The position numbers and the translations under genes are program-made. The notes under the pieces are model-generated. The model saw nothing but the letters and a program-made list of their open reading frames with translations, was not told the origin of the DNA and searched no databases. A stretch of 8,713 nucleotides of DNA from Candidatus Falkowiibacteriota bacterium (GTDB lineage Bacteria > Patescibacteriota > Patescibacteriia > JACRDY01), in assembly GCA_016218485.1 (NCBI GenBank), contig JACRDY010000011.1, positions 1-8,713 on the forward strand. Direction: 5' to 3'. Positions 1 to 5,079 of the stretch are shown in pieces; position 1 is the first letter of the stretch, and every line of letters starts with the position of its first letter.

Positions 1-28
1 CCCCTACATCACCCTTGGCGCGCTTCAT
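1..28 (-). CDS. Possible first codons of a transposase, cut by the window edge
   Basis: A minus-strand ATG at 28-26 opens the peptide MKRAKGDVG, which runs off the left edge without a stop. It is the only ATG nearby whose frame stays open; the one at 35-33 hits TGA after eight codons. The assignment to a transposase rests only on its position just inside the repeated IS-end motif. Nine residues are far too few to identify a family. Confidence 0.22.
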
Positions 29-87
29 TTCTCATTAACAAAAAACAGTCAATTTTACCGGCTGTAAGACAAGGCAACCAAAGCTAA

Positions 88-127
88 GTATGACATTTCT
101 ACTTTGCCGAGAGGTATGACATTTCTA
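88..127. repeat. Direct repeat, two copies of a 14-bp motif
   Basis: GTATGACATTTCTA occurs at 88-101 and again, without mismatch, at 114-127, a 26-bp period. The spacing is between two and three helical turns. The pair lies at the putative insertion sequence end, so it may be a duplicated transposase-binding site. Confidence 0.75.
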
Positions 128-155
128 ATTAGCCTTTACATTTTATCCTCATGAC

Positions 156-184
156 TTGACAGGTAGATGAAAAGAGAGTAGCCT
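156..184 (+). promoter_or_regulatory. Candidate promoter for the small gene at 235
   Basis: A perfect -35 TTGACA lies at 156-161, followed after 17 nt by TAGCCT at 179-184, which matches the -10 consensus at only three of six positions. It lies between the IS end and the gene at 235 and points toward that gene. The weak -10 box keeps confidence low. Confidence 0.3.
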
Positions 185-222
185 GTGAGTTAGTTTTATC
201 CAACCCCCCACTGTAGAATTTT

Positions 223-227
223 GGAGG
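223..227 (+). promoter_or_regulatory. Strong Shine-Dalgarno site of the gene at 235
   Basis: GGAGG lies 7 nt before the ATG at 235. It supports this start and this frame. It also stands out because hrcA, dnaK, dnaX and the DUF3467 gene have no comparable site. Confidence 0.65.
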
Positions 228-234
228 CAGCCAG

Positions 235-516
235 ATGTCAGACGAAGAGGTGATACTCTTGCCACCGGAGAGGAGATTCAACAAATTTCTCACTGCGGCG
301 GGAAGACTCATGGGCAAGGGTCCCGACAAAGTGTTCACCATCCCCTTTGGGGTGCCGATGCCGTGTGGGTGTACCACTCGCACGTCGGATGATCGGCACC
401 CACTTCGTCGGGCGATCCGACAGGCGGACGGCACGTTGCTACATGAGCAGTGTGGGAAAGCTCTTGCTCCGTGGACTGAGAGCAACATCCCCGCGTCGGC
501 AGTCAAGACCGGCTAG
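235..516 (+). CDS. Small hypothetical protein, 93 residues, unrecognised
   Basis: I do not recognise this protein. It begins MSDEEVILLPPERR and is basic in its middle. It holds a Cys-Gly-Cys pair at about residues 43-45 and a further Cys in HEQCGK near residue 73, with histidines nearby, so metal binding is possible but unproven. There is no signal peptide or membrane segment. The start is supported by GGAGG 7 nt upstream. An overlapping frame (347-598) is open but lacks a ribosome site of this quality. The gene stands alone: a probable IS end lies on its left, and its stop codon sits in the loop of a hairpin on its right. Its strong Shine-Dalgarno sequence differs from most genes in the window and hints at a separate origin, perhaps phage or transposon cargo. 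That origin is inference. Confidence 0.6.
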   Translation: MSDEEVILLPPERRFNKFLTAAGRLMGKGPDKVFTIPFGVPMPCGCTTRTSDDRHPLRRAIRQADGTLLHEQCGKALAPWTESNIPASAVKTG

Positions 517-523
517 GCCGGTC
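507..523 (+). other. Hairpin with the stop codon in its loop
   Basis: GACCGGC at 507-513 and GCCGGTC at 517-523 form a perfect 7-bp stem. The 3-nt loop is exactly the TAG stop of the preceding gene. No T-run follows, so it is not a classic intrinsic terminator on its own. It may act with the GC-rich stem 20 nt downstream. Confidence 0.6.
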
Positions 524-543
524 ACCACCAGTGCGTTCAAGAC

Positions 544-576
544 GGGCAGCCCCTCGGGGGAGGCCCACTTCTTTTT
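544..576 (+). terminator. Candidate intrinsic terminator after the small gene
   Basis: GGGC (544-547) can pair with GCCC (563-566), and CTC (553-555) with GAG (560-562) around a GGGG loop. The run CTTCTTTTT follows directly. The stem is interrupted by a 5-nt bulge, so its strength is uncertain. It would separate the small gene from hrcA. Confidence 0.4.
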
Positions 577-581
577 AGATT

Positions 582-654
582 TAAGAGATAAGATCTAGGA
601 TTTAAGAAGAAAATACAGGATACTTAAATCTTAATTCTTAAATCTTATCTCTTA
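582..654. repeat. AT-rich intergenic inverted repeat A
   Basis: TAAGAGATAAGAT (582-594) is exactly complementary to 642-654, and the pairing continues inward with mismatches to about 607/629. Both arms are built from the reiterated word (G)ATTTAAGA and its complement. The right arm contains CTTAATTCTTAAATC (630-644), which recurs with one mismatch after dnaX at 8629-8643. The repeat lies between the small gene and the hrcA promoter. Confidence 0.75.
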
Positions 655-663
655 GTATCTTAT

Positions 664-690
664 TTAGCACTCTTGACACGAGAGTGCTAA
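664..690 (+). promoter_or_regulatory. CIRCE operator, binding site of HrcA
   Basis: TTAGCACTC, 9 nt, GAGTGCTAA: a perfect match to the CIRCE consensus with the canonical 9-nt spacer. CIRCE is the established DNA target of the HrcA repressor, which is encoded 30 bp downstream, so this is an autoregulatory operator. I found no second copy in the window. Confidence 0.97.
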
Positions 691-702
691 CTGCGATATA
701 AT
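673..702 (+). promoter_or_regulatory. hrcA-grpE promoter, nested in CIRCE
   Basis: The -35 box TTGACA (673-678) lies wholly inside the CIRCE spacer, and a perfect -10 box TATAAT (697-702) follows 18 nt later. HrcA bound to CIRCE would cover the -35 box and exclude RNA polymerase. Transcription should start near 709, only about 12 nt before the ATG, leaving almost no untranslated leader. Confidence 0.9.
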
Positions 703-707
703 GGCTC

Positions 708-721
708 TAGACGTACGTCTA
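708..721. repeat. 14-bp perfect palindrome abutting the hrcA start
   Basis: TAGACGTACGTCTA is self-complementary. It spans the predicted transcription start through the A of the ATG, exactly where a ribosome binding site would be expected. It might be a second operator or a 5'-end structure; neither is demonstrated. Confidence 0.7.
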
Positions 722-1422
722 TGGAAGAACGGAGCCAAAAATTGCTCAATTCTTTGATTAAAGAGCACATCAAGACCGCCGAGCCGATCGGCTCGCAGTT
801 GTTGGTGGACAAGTATAAGCTGGGCGTCAGCCCGGCTACGGTGCGTACTGTTTTGGCTGAGCTGGAGGCCGACGGCTACATCCACCAGCCGCATACCTCG
901 GCCGGCCGGGTGCCAACTGAGAAAGCCTACCGGTTCTATGTTGATCATTTTTTGTCGAGCAAAGATGTCAAAGAGTCGGAGCAAAAGCTACTCGAGGCAG
1001 CGTTTAAGAAGCTCGCAGACCAGCCGCAGCCGGCTATCAAAGAGCTGGCCAAGCACCTGGCGGAGCTGTCTGACTCGCTCGTCTTTGTCGGTTTCGGTCC
1101 GTATGACCTGTACTATACCGGCTTGAGTAATATTTTTTCCCAGCCGGAGTTTCGGGACAGCGGCGTAGTCTATGACTTGAGCCGCGTGGTTGACCACCTT
1201 GATGACGTTATGGTCAAAGTGTTTATGATGGATATGGCTGAACTCCAGATTATGATCGGTTCGCGCAATCCCTTTGGCAATATGTGTTCAGCGGTGGTTA
1301 GCCGCTATCAGTTCGGCAGCGACGAGCGCGGTGTCTTCGGTCTCTTGGGCCCGCTGCGGATGGACTATGATGGTAATGTCGGACTCGTAACGTACGTCAA
1401 AGAATTAATAGGTAATTTGTAA
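721..1422 (+). CDS. hrcA: Heat-inducible transcription repressor HrcA, compact form
   Basis: HrcA dimers bind CIRCE and repress heat-shock genes in the cytoplasm until heat or client load inactivates them; GroEL commonly assists folding. The N-terminal winged helix (about residues 1-75) carries GSQLLVDKYKLGVSPATVR and the hallmark QPHTSAGRVP at 56-65, followed by YRFYVD. The C-terminal signature LLGPLRMDYDGN lies at 208-219. At 233 residues it is about 100 shorter than usual HrcA (about 340). The missing part lies in the middle, where the GAF-like domain normally holds the inserted dimerising domain. There is no frameshift or internal stop, so this looks like a compact variant. The ATG at 721 gives the expected N-terminus; it has no Shine-Dalgarno sequence and probably starts a near-leaderless mRNA. 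CIRCE upstream makes it autoregulated, and grpE follows after 5 bp. Confidence 0.95.
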   Translation: MEERSQKLLNSLIKEHIKTAEPIGSQLLVDKYKLGVSPATVRTVLAELEADGYIHQPHTSAGRVPTEKAYRFYVDHFLSSKDVKESEQKLLEAAFKKLADQPQPAIKELAKHLAELSDSLVFVGFGPYDLYYTGLSNIFSQPEFRDSGVVYDLSRVVDHLDDVMVKVFMMDMAELQIMIGSRNPFGNMCSAVVSRYQFGSDERGVFGLLGPLRMDYDGNVGLVTYVKELIGNL

Positions 1423-1427
1423 AATAC

Positions 1428-2009
1428 ATGTCAGACAATGAGCAAAATCCTCCTTCGGTCTTGAGCTCAGGGCTGAAAGGCAAATCCCCCGCCTCCGCCA
1501 AGGCTTCGGCGGGCGAGCAAATTCCAAATCCCAATAATCAGGCTGATGATGATCAGGCAGCGGCGACAGAGCCTTCTCTTACTGACGATTACAAAAATCA
1601 ATGGCTGCGGGCAATGGCTGATTACCAGAATCTTAAAAAAGATCACGCGCGCGACCGGGAAGAGTGGGTCAAGTACAGTAACGCCGGATTGCTCCTTGAG
1701 CTGCTACCAGTGGTGCGTCACTTCAAAGAAGCGATGAAGCATGTGCCCGCTGATCAGGCTTCGCTTGAGTGGGTCGTCGGGATTCAGCACATTAAGAAAC
1801 AGTTTGATGAATTTTTGGCTCGTCTCGGCGTGACCGAAATTGCCACCGTGGGGGAGCAATTTGATCCGCAGCGTCACGAAGCTATTGGCCAGCAGACTGT
1901 TGCTGACAGAGCAGATGGAGAAATTTTAGAAGAAGTGCAGGCTGGATACGCCTTACAGGGTAAAGTAATTGAGCCGGCGAAAGTTATCGTAAATCAGAAG
2001 GAGGATTAA
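1428..2009 (+). CDS. grpE: Nucleotide exchange factor GrpE
   Basis: GrpE dimers release ADP from DnaK so that the chaperone can rebind ATP and free its client. The 193 residues match the family's size. Residues 1-50 are hydrophilic and probably disordered. The long coiled-coil helix starts near YKNQWLRAMADYQNLKKD. The C-terminal beta domain carries FDPQRHEAIGQQ and GYALQGKVIEPAKVIV, a recognisable GrpE signature, although two positions often occupied by Arg are Lys and Glu here. The start lies 5 bp after the hrcA stop with no clear ribosome site, so translation is probably coupled and control comes from the CIRCE promoter. Residues 20-30 (SPASAKASAGE) are encoded by a palindromic repeat also found in dnaK. 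The reading frame ends in an SD-like AGAAGGAGG with no start codon after it. Confidence 0.96.
   Translation: MSDNEQNPPSVLSSGLKGKSPASAKASAGEQIPNPNNQADDDQAAATEPSLTDDYKNQWLRAMADYQNLKKDHARDREEWVKYSNAGLLLELLPVVRHFKEAMKHVPADQASLEWVVGIQHIKKQFDEFLARLGVTEIATVGEQFDPQRHEAIGQQTVADRADGEILEEVQAGYALQGKVIEPAKVIVNQKED
1488..1517 (+). repeat. In-frame palindromic coding repeat, copy 1 (grpE)
   Basis: These 30 bases encode PASAKASAGE at GrpE residues 21-30. They match the dnaK copy at 4582-4611 at 28 of 30 positions and in the same reading frame. CCGCC at 1489-1493 is complementary to GGCGG at 1508-1512, with GCC-AA-GGC at the centre, so the repeat can fold as an imperfect hairpin. Near-identity at the DNA level in unrelated genes points to a shared mobile or recombining element, not protein homology. 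Confidence 0.85.
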
Positions 2010-2014
2010 AGAAT

Positions 2015-2092
2015 AAGAAATTAGAAACTGGAAATTAGAAATTAAAGACACTGCTCAGCACACAATTTCCAATATCTAATTTCCAATTTCTC
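2015..2092. repeat. AT-rich intergenic inverted repeat B
   Basis: The 30-nt arms 2015-2044 and 2063-2092 are complementary at 23 of 30 positions around an 18-nt loop. Each arm reiterates GAAATTRGAAA-type words. It begins 5 nt after the grpE stop, so it may form the 3' end of the hrcA-grpE transcript. It lacks the GC stem and T-run of a standard terminator. Confidence 0.75.
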
Positions 2093-2122
2093 ACTACTAT
2101 TAATAGAAAAATAATTAATGCT

Positions 2123-2158
2123 CTCCCCGCGGTGTACCCGCAGGAGGGCGAAAAGGAG
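2123..2158 (+). promoter_or_regulatory. Structured hsp20 leader with Shine-Dalgarno site
   Basis: CTCC (2123-2126) can pair with GGAG (2143-2146), and GCGG (2129-2132) with CCGC (2138-2141), around a TGTAC loop. The likely true ribosome site is GGAG at 2155-2158, 8 nt before the ATG. CTCC could pair with that GGAG instead, which would make a switch possible. A thermosensor is a hypothesis only. I see no convincing -35/-10 pair or CIRCE upstream. Confidence 0.4.
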
Positions 2159-2166
2159 AAACCCCT

Positions 2167-2586
2167 ATGTCTCTAATCAAATGGACTCCGATGTGGGATC
2201 CGTTCGAAGAGTTTGACCGGGCGCTGGATATGCCGGGTCGAGGAGTGCGCGGGTTCGTCCCGGCGATGGACGTGTATCAAGATAAGGATAACGTCTATGT
2301 CGAGACCGCGCTGCCGGGTATGGACCCGGAAAAAGTAGATGTCTCAATTGAGAACGACGTGCTGACGATTAAAGGCTCGACCGAGCGCACCAGCGAGGTC
2401 GAGGACAAAGCCTACTACCGTAAAGAAGTCCAGACCGGCAGCTTTTATCGTTCAGTCGCGCTGCCGACCCACGTGGTGGGAGACGACGCCAAGGCCGAAT
2501 GCACGGACGGTATTCTGAAAATTACCGTGCCCAAGGCTGACGAGGTCAAGCCGAAGAATATTAAAGTTGAAGTGAAGAAAAAATGA
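2167..2586 (+). CDS. Small heat-shock protein, Hsp20/alpha-crystallin family
   Basis: This is an ATP-independent holdase. It binds unfolding proteins, keeps them soluble and passes them to DnaK-DnaJ-GrpE. At 139 residues it has the usual family length. The N-terminal arm (1-33) is aromatic-rich, with WTPMWDPFEEFDRAL. The alpha-crystallin domain spans about 34-125 and shows VETALPGMDPEKVDVSIENDVLTIKG, the GSFYRSVALP motif and DGILKITVPK. The tail KNIKVEVKKK may supply the I-x-V contact used in oligomer assembly. The start is fixed by GGAG 8 nt upstream. It stops with TGA, which shows standard use of that codon. It stands alone between two inverted-repeat spacers and has no CIRCE, so HrcA control is not evident. 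Confidence 0.96.
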   Translation: MSLIKWTPMWDPFEEFDRALDMPGRGVRGFVPAMDVYQDKDNVYVETALPGMDPEKVDVSIENDVLTIKGSTERTSEVEDKAYYRKEVQTGSFYRSVALPTHVVGDDAKAECTDGILKITVPKADEVKPKNIKVEVKKK

Positions 2587-2602
2587 TTTTTTAGACGAAT
2601 CG

Positions 2603-2630
2603 CCCCTGAGGTTCTCGGGGGTGGGGGTTT
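2603..2630 (+). terminator. Probable terminator of hsp20
   Basis: CCCCTGAG (2603-2610) pairs with CTCGGGGG (2614-2621) around a GTT loop: eight pairs with one T-G wobble. Only a short TTT at 2628-2630 follows after a G-run, so termination may be weak or factor-dependent. It lies 17 nt after the hsp20 stop. Confidence 0.5.
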
Positions 2631-2637
2631 AAAAAAT

Positions 2638-2683
2638 AGTAATCAGTAACTAGTAATCTGCCATTTTTTACCAGTTACTGATT
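2638..2683. repeat. Intergenic inverted repeat C
   Basis: AATCAGTAACT (2641-2651) is exactly complementary to 2673-2683, an 11-bp stem with a 21-nt loop. The stretch 2638-2657 recurs at 6909-6928 between dnaJ and dnaX with a single mismatch in 20 nt. That makes it a dispersed repeat and not a chance hairpin. Confidence 0.75.
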
Positions 2684-2703
2684 TAAACATTAATAAAGAT
2701 ACT
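2675..2703 (+). promoter_or_regulatory. Weak candidate promoter for dnaK
   Basis: TTACTG (2675-2680), 17 nt, GATACT (2698-2703). Both boxes match the consensus poorly (the -10 at four of six). If correct, the start would be near 2710, again almost leaderless. The -35 box overlaps the right arm of inverted repeat C. No CIRCE is present. Confidence 0.25.
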
Positions 2704-2715
2704 AATCTAAAAAGT

Positions 2716-4662
2716 ATGTCAAAAATTTTAGGCATTGATCTCGGAACGACTAACTCCTGCATGGCGATCATTGAAGGCGGCGAGCCGCGGGTGCTCGAGA
2801 ACGCCGAGGGTAACCGGACCACGCCGTCGATTATCGCGATTACTAAGACCGGCGAACGGCTCGTCGGTCAGCTGGCCAAGCGCCAGGCGGTGACCAACCC
2901 AACCAACACGATTTTTTCGGTCAAGCGGTTTATCGGCCGCCACTTCAGCGAGCCGGAAGTCCAGGGGGACGCCAAGACCTTGCCCTACACCATTACCGCG
3001 GCCGGCGAAGGCATTAAAGTAAAAATGGGTGACAAAGATTACAGCCCGCAGGAAATCTCGGCCATGGTATTGCAGAAGTTGAAAGCTGACGCCGAGGCCA
3101 AGCTCGGTGAGACAATCACCGAAGCGGTCATCACCGTGCCGGCGTATTTTAATGACGATCAGCGTCAGGCGACGAAAACCGCCGGAGAAATCGCCGGGCT
3201 GAACGTGCGACGCATCATCAACGAGCCGACGGCCGCGGCCCTGGCCTATGGTTTTGACAAGAAAAAAGGCCAGCAGATCGCGGTCTATGACCTGGGCGGC
3301 GGGACCTTTGATATTTCCGTTCTGGACGTCTCGGCTGACACGGTGGAAGTGAAATCAACCAACGGCGACACGCACCTTGGCGGCGACGACTTTGACAAAA
3401 AAATCATTGATTGGATTATTGAAGAGTTCCGCAAAGACCAGGGTATTGACCTGGGCAAAGACACGATGGCGCTCCAGCGGGTCAAAGAAGCCGCGGAAAA
3501 AGCCAAGATTGAGCTCTCCACCGCGAGTGAAACCGAAATCAATCAGCCATTCATTACCACGGACGCGGCCGGCCCCAAGCACTTGGTCTTGAAATTAACC
3601 CGCGCCAAACTGGAAGACCTGGTCGGCGACTTGGTTGATCATAGTTTTGAGCCAGTTCGGCAAGCCTTGAGCGACGCCGGAGTCAAGCCGTCTGACCTTG
3701 AGGAAGTCGTCATGGTCGGCGGTATGACCCGCATGCCCTTGGTCCAAAAAAAAGTGGAAGATTTCTTCGGCAAAAAGCCGCACTTGGGCGTGAACCCGGA
3801 TGAAGTCGTGGCCATTGGCGCGGCGGTGCAGGCCGGCGTGTTGCAGGGAGACGTTAAGGACGTGCTGCTCCTGGACGTGACGCCGCTGACTCTCGGTATT
3901 GAAACACTGGGCGGCGTACGTACGGCCTTGATTGAAAAAAACGCTACCATCCCGACCAGTAAGTCGCAAATTTTTTCTACCGCGGCGGACAATCAAACTT
4001 CGGTTGAAATAAATGTTTTACAAGGGGAACGTGAAATGGCAGGAGACAACAAGTCGCTCGGCCGCTTCATCCTCTCCGGCATCCCGCCCTCGCCGCGCGG
4101 CATGCCGCAGGTGGAGGTCACCTTTGACATTGACGCCAATGGGATTGTCAGTGTCAAAGCCCAAGACAAAGCTTCAGGTCAAGTCCAGTCCATTACCATT
4201 ACTGGCTCATCCGGTTTGAGTAAGGAAGAAATTGAGCGGATGAAGAAAGACGCTGAAGCGCACGCGGAAGAAGACAAGAAAAAGCGCGAGGTGATTGAAG
4301 TTAAGAACGGCGCGGAAGCGTTGGTCTACACTGCCGAAAGAGCTCTGAAAGATGCTGGCGACAAGGTCCCGGCTGACGTTAAAACTCAAGTCACTGAAAA
4401 AGTTGACGCGCTCAAGAAAGTAAAAGACGGCGAAGATATTGAAGCGATCAAGCAAGCCACGGATAACGTAAATCAGGTCATTCAGAAAATTGGTCAGGCC
4501 ATGAACGCCGCGCAATCCGCCGCGTCCGGTCAGCCCGGAGCGGGGAGTGCCGGTGAGCAGCCTTTAGGTAATAAAGACGATTCCGCCTCCGCCAAGGCTT
4601 CGGCGGACGAGCCGGTAGAAGGTGAGTACGAGGAAGTGAAAAAAGACGACGGGAATAAATAA
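2716..4662 (+). CDS. dnaK: Molecular chaperone DnaK (Hsp70)
   Basis: DnaK binds exposed hydrophobic segments and uses ATP, with DnaJ and GrpE, to refold proteins in the cytoplasm. The 648-residue length is normal. The nucleotide-binding domain carries IDLGTTNS at 7-14, IINEPTAAALAYG at 167-179, YDLGGGTFDIS at 191-201 and GGMTRMP at 335-341. The interdomain linker DVLLLDVTPL lies near 382-391. The beta-sandwich substrate domain and helical lid follow, from about SGLSKEEIERMKKDAE. The acidic tail contains SASAKASADE (623-632), encoded by the palindromic repeat also present in grpE, and ends EYEEVKKDDGNK. The ATG is fixed by the conserved N-terminus. No Shine-Dalgarno sequence precedes it. The gene appears to be its own transcription unit, is not led by CIRCE, and is separated from dnaJ by 417 non-coding bp and two small genes. 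Confidence 0.99.
   Translation: MSKILGIDLGTTNSCMAIIEGGEPRVLENAEGNRTTPSIIAITKTGERLVGQLAKRQAVTNPTNTIFSVKRFIGRHFSEPEVQGDAKTLPYTITAAGEGIKVKMGDKDYSPQEISAMVLQKLKADAEAKLGETITEAVITVPAYFNDDQRQATKTAGEIAGLNVRRIINEPTAAALAYGFDKKKGQQIAVYDLGGGTFDISVLDVSADTVEVKSTNGDTHLGGDDFDKKIIDWIIEEFRKDQGIDLGKDTMALQRVKEAAEKAKIELSTASETEINQPFITTDAAGPKHLVLKLTRAKLEDLVGDLVDHSFEPVRQALSDAGVKPSDLEEVVMVGGMTRMPLVQKKVEDFFGKKPHLGVNPDEVVAIGAAVQAGVLQGDVKDVLLLDVTPLTLGIETLGGVRTALIEKNATIPTSKSQIFSTAADNQTSVEINVLQGEREMAGDNKSLGRFILSGIPPSPRGMPQVEVTFDIDANGIVSVKAQDKASGQVQSITITGSSGLSKEEIERMKKDAEAHAEEDKKKREVIEVKNGAEALVYTAERALKDAGDKVPADVKTQVTEKVDALKKVKDGEDIEAIKQATDNVNQVIQKIGQAMNAAQSAASGQPGAGSAGEQPLGNKDDSASAKASADEPVEGEYEEVKKDDGNK
4582..4611 (+). repeat. 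In-frame palindromic coding repeat, copy 2 (dnaK)
   Basis: These 30 bases encode SASAKASADE in the disordered DnaK tail. Only two bases differ from the grpE copy at 1488-1517, and the phase is the same. CCGCC at 4583-4587 pairs with GGCGG at 4602-4606. The insert lies downstream of the lid, where extra residues should be tolerated. Confidence 0.85.
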
Positions 4663-4669
4663 TTTTTTG

Positions 4670-4699
4670 GTTAGCCTAGGTTTTAAAACCCAGGTTAAC
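4670..4699. repeat. Near-perfect 30-bp palindrome after dnaK
   Basis: The sequence is centred on TTTTAAAA (4681-4688); its 15-nt arms pair except for one mismatch and one G-T wobble. It starts 8 nt after the dnaK stop, just behind a T6 run. It may end or protect the dnaK transcript, but no T-tract follows it, so a standard intrinsic terminator is not clear. Confidence 0.55.
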
Positions 4700-4718
4700 T
4701 GATTTGCTGGGAATTTTG

Positions 4719-4917
4719 CGCCCGCCCTGTTAGCATGTCGGGCGGTGATTAAGCGAAGGGCGGGAATAGCCCGTTCCTCTCCTTACCAAGGAGAGGACAG
4801 GTGAGGTTGCCGGAGTTTAGGTCAAAATAACCCCGCCCGCGCCCAAACCTCGGCAACCTCCTCTGCCTCCCCCTTGGAAAGGGGGAGAACGTGTTATTCT
4901 CGGGCAGGGGAGGAACG
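4719..4917. repeat. REP-like palindromic repeat pair in inverted orientation
   Basis: Several hairpins are nested here. One has a perfect 9-bp stem at 4776-4784/4788-4796 (CCTCTCCTT / AAGGAGAGG). Another has a perfect 9-bp stem at 4867-4875/4879-4887 (CTCCCCCTT / AAGGGGGAG). Both have 3-nt loops. Each hairpin is joined to GAGGTTGCCG (4803-4812) or its complement (4851-4860), so the two units face each other. Aligned in the same sense they share about 36 of 49 positions. CGTTCCTCTCC (4772-4782) also matches the complement of 4907-4917 with one mismatch. GC-rich arms 4719-4724/4739-4744 add a further stem. No coding frame is supported. The layout resembles paired REP elements mobilised by RAYT (TnpA-REP) proteins; that origin is inferred. 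Confidence 0.65.
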
Positions 4918-4951
4918 CTTTGGCCACGGTTCCTGTAGAATTTAAAATTAT

Positions 4952-5060
4952 TAACAGGAGTTACGCACTTTTAATAAAAATTGGCTAAAATTAGCTGTTA
5001 ATAATTTTTATTGTTACTCTAAAATTAGCTGAAAATTTTAGAAGTGCGTAACTCCTGTTA
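4952..5060. mobile_element. MITE-like element with 19-bp perfect terminal inverted repeats
   Basis: TAACAGGAGTTACGCACTT at 4952-4970 is repeated exactly in inverted form at 5042-5060, enclosing 71 bp without coding capacity. Inside are a second inverted pair, AATAAAAATT / AATTTTTATT (4973-4982 / 5003-5012), and a 13-bp direct repeat CTAAAATTAGCTG (4985-4997 and 5019-5031). The size, terminal repeats and absence of a gene fit a miniature inverted-repeat transposable element moved by a transposase encoded elsewhere. The flanks are too AT-rich to define a target duplication with certainty; ATT on both sides is one possibility. It ends 19 bp before the DUF3467 start, so it may also supply or alter that gene's leader. 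Confidence 0.7.
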
Positions 5061-5079
5061 TTAATTTAATTTTTATTAT

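Larger units (their letters stand above)
1..130 (-). mobile_element. Probable end of an insertion sequence (IS481/IS3-like), truncated by the window edge
   Basis: Read on the minus strand, this stretch starts with TAGAAATGTCATAC, repeats the same 14 bases 26 bp further in, and then leads into a short frame that stays open to the window edge. Duplicated motifs of this kind next to a transposase start resemble, from memory, the ends of IS481/IS3-superfamily (DDE, rve-type) elements. A possible minus-strand promoter is TTGGTT, 18 nt, TAAAAT, around positions 54-83. The exact tip and target duplication cannot be fixed because the other end lies outside the window. It could also be a solo IS end or a remnant. 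Confidence 0.45.

Noticed and set aside
88..127. CRISPR array
   Set aside because: There are only two 14-bp units with a 12-bp gap; no array-like repeat-spacer pattern or cas gene is seen.
129..506. Minus-strand open frame opposite the small gene at 235
   Set aside because: It has no ribosome site or recognisable domain, and the opposite strand carries a frame with a strong GGAGG.
347..598. Plus-strand frame overlapping the small gene at 235
   Set aside because: It has no Shine-Dalgarno sequence at its start, runs through the hairpins and into repeat A, and its product looks compositional. The frame at 235 is better supported.
1996..2004. AGAAGGAGG at the end of grpE as the ribosome site of another gene
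   Set aside because: No ATG or GTG follows at usable spacing; the bases encode the charged QKED tail of GrpE.
4663..5079. A possible gene in the 417-bp dnaK to DUF3467 spacer
   Set aside because: No supported open frame is present; the stretch is accounted for by palindromes, REP-like units and the MITE-like element.
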